A stretch of DNA of 64,000 nucleotides, taken from contig CAYJLC010000004.1 in NCBI GenBank assembly GCA_964370735.1, positions 1 to 64,000 on the forward strand, written 5' to 3'. Under the pieces are notes generated by a model that saw only the letters and a program-made list of their open reading frames with translations, was not told where the DNA came from and did not search any database. Positions 62,439 to 64,000 of the stretch are shown piece by piece (the first letter of the stretch is position 1; every line of letters starts with the position of its first letter). The translations under genes and the position numbers were made by a program. The DNA comes from CAYJLC01 sp964370735. Its GTDB lineage: Bacteria > Bacillota > Clostridia > Oscillospirales > Butyricicoccaceae.

Positions 62439-62792
62439 ATGGAGCAAATAAAACGAGGAGATATTTATTATGCAGATTTAAGCCCAGTTGTAGGTTCAGA
62501 ACAAGGTGGAGTACGCCCTGTTTTGATAGTTCAAAATAATATCGGCAATAAATACAGCCCAACTGTTATAGCAGCCGCTATTACTTCGCAAATTAATAAA
62601 GCGAAAATGCCTACACATATTGAGATTGAAGCAAAACAATACGGACTTACAAAAGATTCTGTAATACTTATGGAACAGATTAGAACAATTGATAAGAAAA
62701 GATTAAAAGAAAAAATGGGTACACTTGATATGAAATCTATAACTCAAGTGAACGAAGCTTTAGCTGTGAGCTTTGGTTTATCCGAAGAATAG
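62439..62792 (+). CDS. ndoA: MazF/NdoA-type endoribonuclease toxin
   Basis: This 117-residue protein matches the PemK/MazF family, with RGDIYYADLSPVVGSEQGGVRPVLIVQN and later TKDSVILMEQIRTIDKKRL. It cleaves mRNA at short sequences. I start it at the ATG at 62439 behind ACGGAGAG. In B. subtilis the order is alr-ndoAI-ndoA with the antitoxin between. Here the place is taken by repeats and no antitoxin reading frame is visible on either strand nearby, so the toxin may be orphaned, or its antitoxin may lie elsewhere. Confidence 0.88.
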   Translation: MEQIKRGDIYYADLSPVVGSEQGGVRPVLIVQNNIGNKYSPTVIAAAITSQINKAKMPTHIEIEAKQYGLTKDSVILMEQIRTIDKKRLKEKMGTLDMKSITQVNEALAVSFGLSEE

Positions 62793-62801
62793 GAGTAAAA
62801 T

Positions 62802-63335
62802 ATGAAGAATTTTAAACCAATTTTAATTACGAGCATGCTTGCTACGCTTATGATTTCAGGCTATTTTGCAGTTTCTGCTGAATACGGCTCTAAGGATGAC
62901 CCACTTGTCAGCCTTAGCTACATAAAAGAGATAATTTTACCTCAAACAGAAGCTATGATTGAAGAAAAACTAGCAAATAGTAATTCTAATATCAATATTT
63001 CTGAGGTTTTAGATAGTTTAGATACAAATTATTTAACACTTGTTAGTGATGAAACTTTTATTGATTCTGTTTCAAAAAATGTATCACCAGTAACATCTTC
63101 GGTGCTTAATTTATCTTCAGAACAGACACTTCATTTAAGCACAGGAAGTGAAGTTTTGCTACGCACAGGTGGGCTTACTATGACTTCTGGTTCGGCTTTA
63201 AATGCAACAACGGCTGAAAACGCAGGTGCAACCATTGCAATCGACAATTTATACATAACAACAGCGAATGATACTACGATGAAATCTAGTGCTAATACAA
63301 CAGTAATAGTTTTTGGGAAATATGAATTAAAATAA
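62802..63335 (+). CDS. Secreted protein of unknown function
   Basis: This 177-residue protein has a signal peptide (MKNFKPILITSMLATLMISG, likely cut after VSA). The first mature residues EYGSKDDPLVSLSYI resemble a family of secreted clostridial proteins. The C-terminal half is rich in Ser, Thr and Gly with a beta-rich pattern. It follows the toxin gene by ten bases and is closed by a terminator, so it may be in the same transcript. Its role is unknown. Confidence 0.62.
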   Translation: MKNFKPILITSMLATLMISGYFAVSAEYGSKDDPLVSLSYIKEIILPQTEAMIEEKLANSNSNINISEVLDSLDTNYLTLVSDETFIDSVSKNVSPVTSSVLNLSSEQTLHLSTGSEVLLRTGGLTMTSGSALNATTAENAGATIAIDNLYITTANDTTMKSSANTTVIVFGKYELK

Positions 63336-63341
63336 GAATTT

Positions 63342-63372
63342 AAGGACGAACCGAAAGGAACGTCCTTTTTTG
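63342..63372 (+). terminator. Terminator
   Basis: AAGGACG and CGTCCTT form a stem around a 12-base loop, followed by TTTTTT. Confidence 0.8.
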
Positions 63373-63460
63373 TGTGAAATGCTGAAATATAGGGATAAAA
63401 TCGCTTATTGTCAACACATATTTATCACAATAAATTAATTAGAAAATATGCAAGTTTTTA

Positions 63461-63489
63461 TTGAAAAAAATGTCTTTTTATGGTATTAT
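63461..63489 (+). promoter_or_regulatory. Sigma-A promoter of recD2
   Basis: TTGAAA (63461-63466) and TATTAT (63484-63489) with a 17-base spacer, 36 bases upstream of the recD2 ATG. Confidence 0.75.
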
Positions 63490-63525
63490 ATTTATTGGTA
63501 GTCAAATTTTAGACAAGGTGATTTT

Positions 63526-64000
63526 ATGGAAGAAATTTTAAGTTTTATTGGCACAGTTGTGGCTATAATATATGAAAACGAGCAAAATGGTTATGCTGTC
63601 ATAAAACTTCAGTCTGATGAAGGCGAAGAAATCACTGCAAACGGAATTATGCCGGGCATAGCTTGTGGAGAAAAGATTGAAGCTTTTGGAAATTGGCAAA
63701 CACATAAAACCTATGGGTTTCAATTTTTAGTGGAAACTTACGAAGTTAGTTTGCCTTCGACAGAAAAAGGCATGATTGACTACTTAGGAAGTGGAATTAT
63801 CAAAGGAATTGGTAGGAAACTAGCAGAAAAAATCGTTGATAACTTCGGACTTTCGACTTTTGAAATTATTGCAAATAATCCGAATGCTTTAGCAGATATA
63901 GACGGAATTTCGGTTAAAAAAGCGTATACTATATCACAAAATTTTGCAAAAATTACACATATTCGTTTTATTATTGACTTTTTGATTGAATATAGCTTGC
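63526..64000 (+). CDS. recD2: RecD2-like DNA helicase, N-terminal part (runs off window)
   Basis: The 158 visible codons begin MEEILSFIGTVVAIIYENEQ. They match the N-terminal OB-like and helix-hairpin-helix region of RecD2, with GSGIIKGIGRKLAEKIVDNFG and LADIDGISVKKAYTIS as the HhH motifs. RecD2 is a 5'-3' superfamily 1 helicase working in DNA repair without RecBC. The helicase motifs would lie beyond the window. AAGGTG precedes the ATG. Confidence 0.82.
   Translation, partial: MEEILSFIGTVVAIIYENEQNGYAVIKLQSDEGEEITANGIMPGIACGEKIEAFGNWQTHKTYGFQFLVETYEVSLPSTEKGMIDYLGSGIIKGIGRKLAEKIVDNFGLSTFEIIANNPNALADIDGISVKKAYTISQNFAKITHIRFIIDFLIEYSL

Overview
The window is 64 kb of low-GC DNA from an anaerobic Gram-positive fermenter, most likely an uncultured member of class Clostridia (Bacillota). 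The supporting signs are AGGAGG-type ribosome binding sites, sigma-A promoters with 17-base spacers, a T-box leader, a three-subunit electron-bifurcating [FeFe] hydrogenase, SLH-anchored surface protein and PRD/PTS regulation. No rRNA, tRNA, CRISPR array or insertion-sequence transposase was found. A 100-N scaffold gap lies at 30122-30221.

Layout. (1) 1-6.3 kb, minus strand: a mannitol-type PTS operon, mtlA-mtlR-mtlF followed by a PfkB-family 1-phosphofructokinase, a zinc-type sugar-phosphate dehydrogenase and HPr; the usual mtlD is absent. (2) 6.4-20 kb: housekeeping genes (pyrophosphatase, DMT and MATE transporters, pfkA, dnaE, rsmG, mnmG, a B12-binding radical SAM protein, an HD hydrolase). 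(3) 20-28.5 kb: two divergent hydrogenase units. The minus-strand unit encodes a sensory-type [FeFe] hydrogenase with two DRTGG proteins, an anti-sigma-like ATPase and a PHP protein. The plus-strand unit encodes HydC/NuoE, an ATPase, a [2Fe-2S] protein, HydB/NuoF and HydA. (4) 28.5-33 kb: T-box-controlled pheS and pheT, separated by a repeat-filled gap. (5) 33-41 kb: a LacI-controlled sugar cluster (GatY-like aldolase, LacI, FGGY kinase, GatD-like dehydrogenase, aldo/keto reductase, RbsD/FucU mutarotase, GatZ-like subunit). (6) 41-56.5 kb: a glycan-use cluster with a membrane AraC regulator, an ATPase-less CUT1 ABC importer, a cytoplasmic GH141-like beta-helix protein, a cytoplasmic sulfatase and a 1799-residue SLH-anchored beta-helix protein. 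(7) 56.7-64 kb: an autoregulated GntR/ABC-2 operon, then rsuA, acpS, a lipoprotein, alr, a mazF/ndoA-type toxin with no visible antitoxin, and the start of recD2.

How the parts may work together. The 41-56 kb cluster looks built to bind a sulfated glycan at the cell surface, import oligosaccharides and finish desulfation and deglycosylation inside. The 33-41 kb cluster could then take a released aldose through reduction, phosphorylation, GatD oxidation and GatYZ cleavage to triose phosphates, without a galactitol PTS. Reducing power is disposed of by the bifurcating hydrogenase, with the divergent sensory module as its probable regulator. These links are inferred from gene content.

The most unusual non-coding signal is a set of dispersed intergenic repeats. 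One is a ~100-bp element that folds into four hairpins closed by an outer stem, and its stems keep pairing through compensatory changes between copies. A small hairpin repeat travels with it, and a third family begins CCTGACGTG. These elements separate pheS from pheT, sit between genes of the sugar cluster, and fill the gap upstream of mazF where an antitoxin gene would be expected.
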